Assembly: GCA_016840125.1 (NCBI GenBank)
Contig: JAEOSY010000349.1
Coordinates: 1-23,109, forward strand
DNA length: 23,109 bases
Source of the DNA: Candidatus Helarchaeota archaeon
GTDB taxonomy: Archaea > Asgardarchaeota > Lokiarchaeia > Helarchaeales > HEL-GB-A
Direction of reading: 5' to 3'
The notes under the pieces were generated by a model, which made no database searches, had not been told where the DNA came from, and worked only from the letters and a program-made list of their open reading frames with translations. How positions within the stretch are numbered: the first letter of the stretch is position 1; the number at the start of each line of letters is the position of its first letter. The position numbers and the translations under genes were made by a program. Below are positions 22,201 to 23,109 of the stretch, piece after piece.

Positions 22201-23109
22201 TGTGAATAAATAGTTAATGCTCTGTGATTTTTGTACCTGTTTAGGGGCTATGACCTTACGCTGAATGATTAAAACTGCCGTTATCCCAGCAACAGCAGCT
22301 ATAATAATATAAATCACGAAACTAAAATCGAATGGCGTGTTAACCGTCATGGTATATTGACTAGAAATAGCGCCATTGAAGGATTTGGCATCATAATAGG
22401 CTTCAGTTCCAATATAATATGCGAATATTTCCACACGAACAATATCATCGATACTGGGAACATAGTCATTCAAGTAAAAACTTACTTCTGTGACAGCCTG
22501 TGTATTTGCCAAGTCGAATCTTTCGAAACTAAAAGAAGTGTTTGAGCTGTAATAAACAGTGAAATTGAAATTCACTCTCTTTCCATTAAAATCTGATGAA
22601 GCTAATCCAGTTGTGTTGAATTTTGCGCTGATTGTGAGCAGCTGGTTTGATGCAAAGACAGAAGGATAATTAGTGATGCGTAATGTTACATTATATTTTG
22701 GAAGAACTGTGAGGTTGAAATTATACCAACGTTCTTTACAATCTGTGGCATTGCATAAGATGTAGATCTCATAATCGCCCGGTGCAAAGTTACCTGATGC
22801 ATTTGAAAGGTGTAAACCTATTTCTTCAAAAATACCCGATGCATTGATATTTATTACATCTGATTTAATAACATCAGCTGGATTTTGTGGATCACCGTTA
22901 AAGGGAACAATGAAATATTCTACTGTAGCCCAGTAGATAGGGCCATTCCAAGACGAATACTCATAGTACATCGTTGAATTATATTCAACCTTAAATGAAA
23001 TATCTAGATTTTCCCACTCTTGATACGTGGTGGAAATGTTAGGTTGTTCGAATAGCTTTGAAACGCGGATTAGAGGCTCCAAGGGGTCAATTGTATAATT
23101 CACCCACAG
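19291..23109 (-). CDS. Giant membrane-anchored coiled-coil protein with roadblock-like domain and zinc ribbon (5' end missing)
   Basis: At least 1,272 residues; the frame continues past the window edge, so the true start and any signal peptide are not seen. Residue numbers count from the GTG at 23101-23103. Order: an ectodomain (to about 255) rich in beta strands with 11 Asn-x-Ser/Thr sequons; one transmembrane helix (about 259-282) followed by basic residues; a roadblock/longin-like region (about 295-405: NLFVLLKTSGDCILLKTY, FENFTILIDDGDFIRAAV); a winged-helix-like region (about 430-510); a TPR/MIT-like helical pair (about 520-580: GQLDKAIEYYHEAASLAASL); an acidic Glu/Pro/Thr linker (about 580-780); a long coiled coil (about 780-1150); and a C-terminal zinc ribbon (CPYC...CSNC). 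It looks like a surface receptor or membrane-shaping scaffold linked to GTPase-type signalling (inference). I know no named family. Confidence 0.85.
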   Translation of the reverse strand: MWVNYTIDPLEPLIRVSKLFEQPNISTTYQEWENLDISFKVEYNSTMYYEYSSWNGPIYWATVEYFIVPFNGDPQNPADVIKSDVININASGIFEEIGLHLSNASGNFAPGDYEIYILCNATDCKERWYNFNLTVLPKYNVTLRITNYPSVFASNQLLTISAKFNTTGLASSDFNGKRVNFNFTVYYSSNTSFSFERFDLANTQAVTEVSFYLNDYVPSIDDIVRVEIFAYYIGTEAYYDAKSFNGAISSQYTMTVNTPFDFSFVIYIIIAAVAGITAVLIIQRKVIAPKQVQKSQSINYLFTSFKDVVGIQNLFVLLKTSGDCILLKTYSPEGIDESMEKILCTVISNYGKGDQRHDAFCDLIRFENFTILIDDGDFIRAAVTVGDRPSDKLIRSLVRFVQFFELQNYSLLSSAAGPVDGLQGVDALLDIQFGSSLIAPYTISKISKVSGFNETLALMATGLMEGHGYFYLSQLYARAKSETLVDEMMIFSTIQTLMDKKVIVPFIAEKKPRDVAKALATTEFDRLKVDLISAKNKALKAVTAGQLDKAIEYYHEAASLAASLGDMNAKNQFLGKAREYSAIIQPTELPEEEVIITKTPKIASEEIIERPPEPEHILDEPVQPTLLDEVRKKSQEISETIEPAITTSADLLTEEEAELTPFEQLTKAHDLMTEDIPSEMDVISHREALDIPLEITKEAALSEEALSLLEDAIKMPEPTPETSSLIDEVIKEAELHTEESMPLFTDELKAKPTAAEEAQIEEILTEIEEIPTISPPLPENELKTLQKLLSESQNLLKPLPDTLWELNSTVADLNKLKNKTQRQIKQTHSSVLTELKNLSQRILSPRKALADELLIVEKEIPRIILEIDNVDQTAVKIKKDITSLQKDSKKLKEDLGKTFSKLSTIDKFLVKVTETELTNEKDELQNLKNSFNEAMTNLEDVEKELSELNQVIVTLMIEDIEQMMAEEQKTEKLLNQFSKKIKDSKRLEDALAKENLRLNEELSNVTNIISYSEKHSTEILTQNQSLASTVSNLEKSYQEMSESVLKDEKIDSLTIITKTQELQDLMAKNIQFLKNSENQIQETLKEIAKIDKINGKMEKQKENIIKALDKAAKFVLPETIKKQRTMLAEINTKMQSSLQKQYEIRNKLQNESTLISHTLYPKIKQLPKQLQTISTDALKNAQKTEQDEDDKFFQDIASSMVIETETIDIPPEEEPLTAESDIFTDKKLGLKQHCPYCNKTISERIMNVLRKGYEPECSNCGEIIKPKDIQLD

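Noticed and set aside
1..23109. CRISPR arrays, tRNA and rRNA genes
   Set aside because: No regularly spaced repeats were seen, and no T-loop/acceptor pattern or rRNA-like conserved stretch was recognised on either strand.

Overview
The window reads as a piece of an archaeal chromosome, most likely from an Asgard (Promethearchaeota) lineage. The archaeal signs are an adjacent gatE-gatD pair (the archaeal Glu-tRNA(Gln) amidotransferase), GGTGA-type Shine-Dalgarno (SD) sequences beside TATA-like boxes and probable leaderless starts, an archaeosortase-like enzyme, a geranylgeranyl-reductase-family flavoprotein, a RadA-like protein and a CooC-like ATPase. The Asgard hint is weaker. It rests on a small protein with an 'IPGFEP + transmembrane + basic' tail and on two proteins that seem to combine a roadblock/longin-like domain with winged-helix segments, one of them in a giant membrane-anchored coiled-coil protein. 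GC is moderate to low, judged by eye.

Layout. Bases 1-253 hold the C-terminal end of a TnpB-like (IS200/IS605 OrfB) protein. Next, on the plus strand, come a 112-aa protein of unknown function (270-608), an SDR oxidoreductase and an alpha/beta hydrolase (719-2369), an archaeosortase-like membrane enzyme (2417-3265) and a 74-aa protein shaped like a bare sorting signal (3365-3589). A hairpin separates these from a minus-strand block (3622-8338): a LutB-like LUD/iron-sulfur protein, a CCG-domain LutA/HdrB-like protein, a second 112-aa protein related to the first, a SAM methyltransferase and a GPH-type MFS transporter. A divergent plus-strand pair follows (8432-10194): a Cys-rich membrane protein and a geranylgeranyl-reductase-family flavoprotein.

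From 10199 to 12374 lie a GNAT acetyltransferase (minus), a 52-aa Cys-rich ORF (plus), a roadblock-like/winged-helix protein (minus) and a cupin (minus). An unrecognised 239-aa protein, gatE and gatD follow on the plus strand (12521-17056). GatE has an unusual charged insert and an apparently duplicated C-terminal tail motif. Then comes a compact three-gene unit (17204-18379): a RadA/Rad51 paralogue without a Walker A lysine, a 92-aa conserved archaeal protein and a 36-aa basic peptide that starts on an ATGA overlap.

The right end has a CooC-like maturation ATPase (18518-19294). It meets, tail to tail and with overlapping stop codons, a very large minus-strand gene that leaves the window. That gene encodes an Asn-sequon-rich ectodomain, one transmembrane helix, a roadblock/longin-like region, a winged-helix-like region, a TPR/MIT-like helical pair, an acidic linker, about 370 residues of coiled coil and a terminal zinc ribbon. 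The strongest candidates for something undescribed are this giant protein, the archaeosortase with its mini-substrate, and the RadA-paralogue operon. All assignments come from reading motifs; no database search was run.
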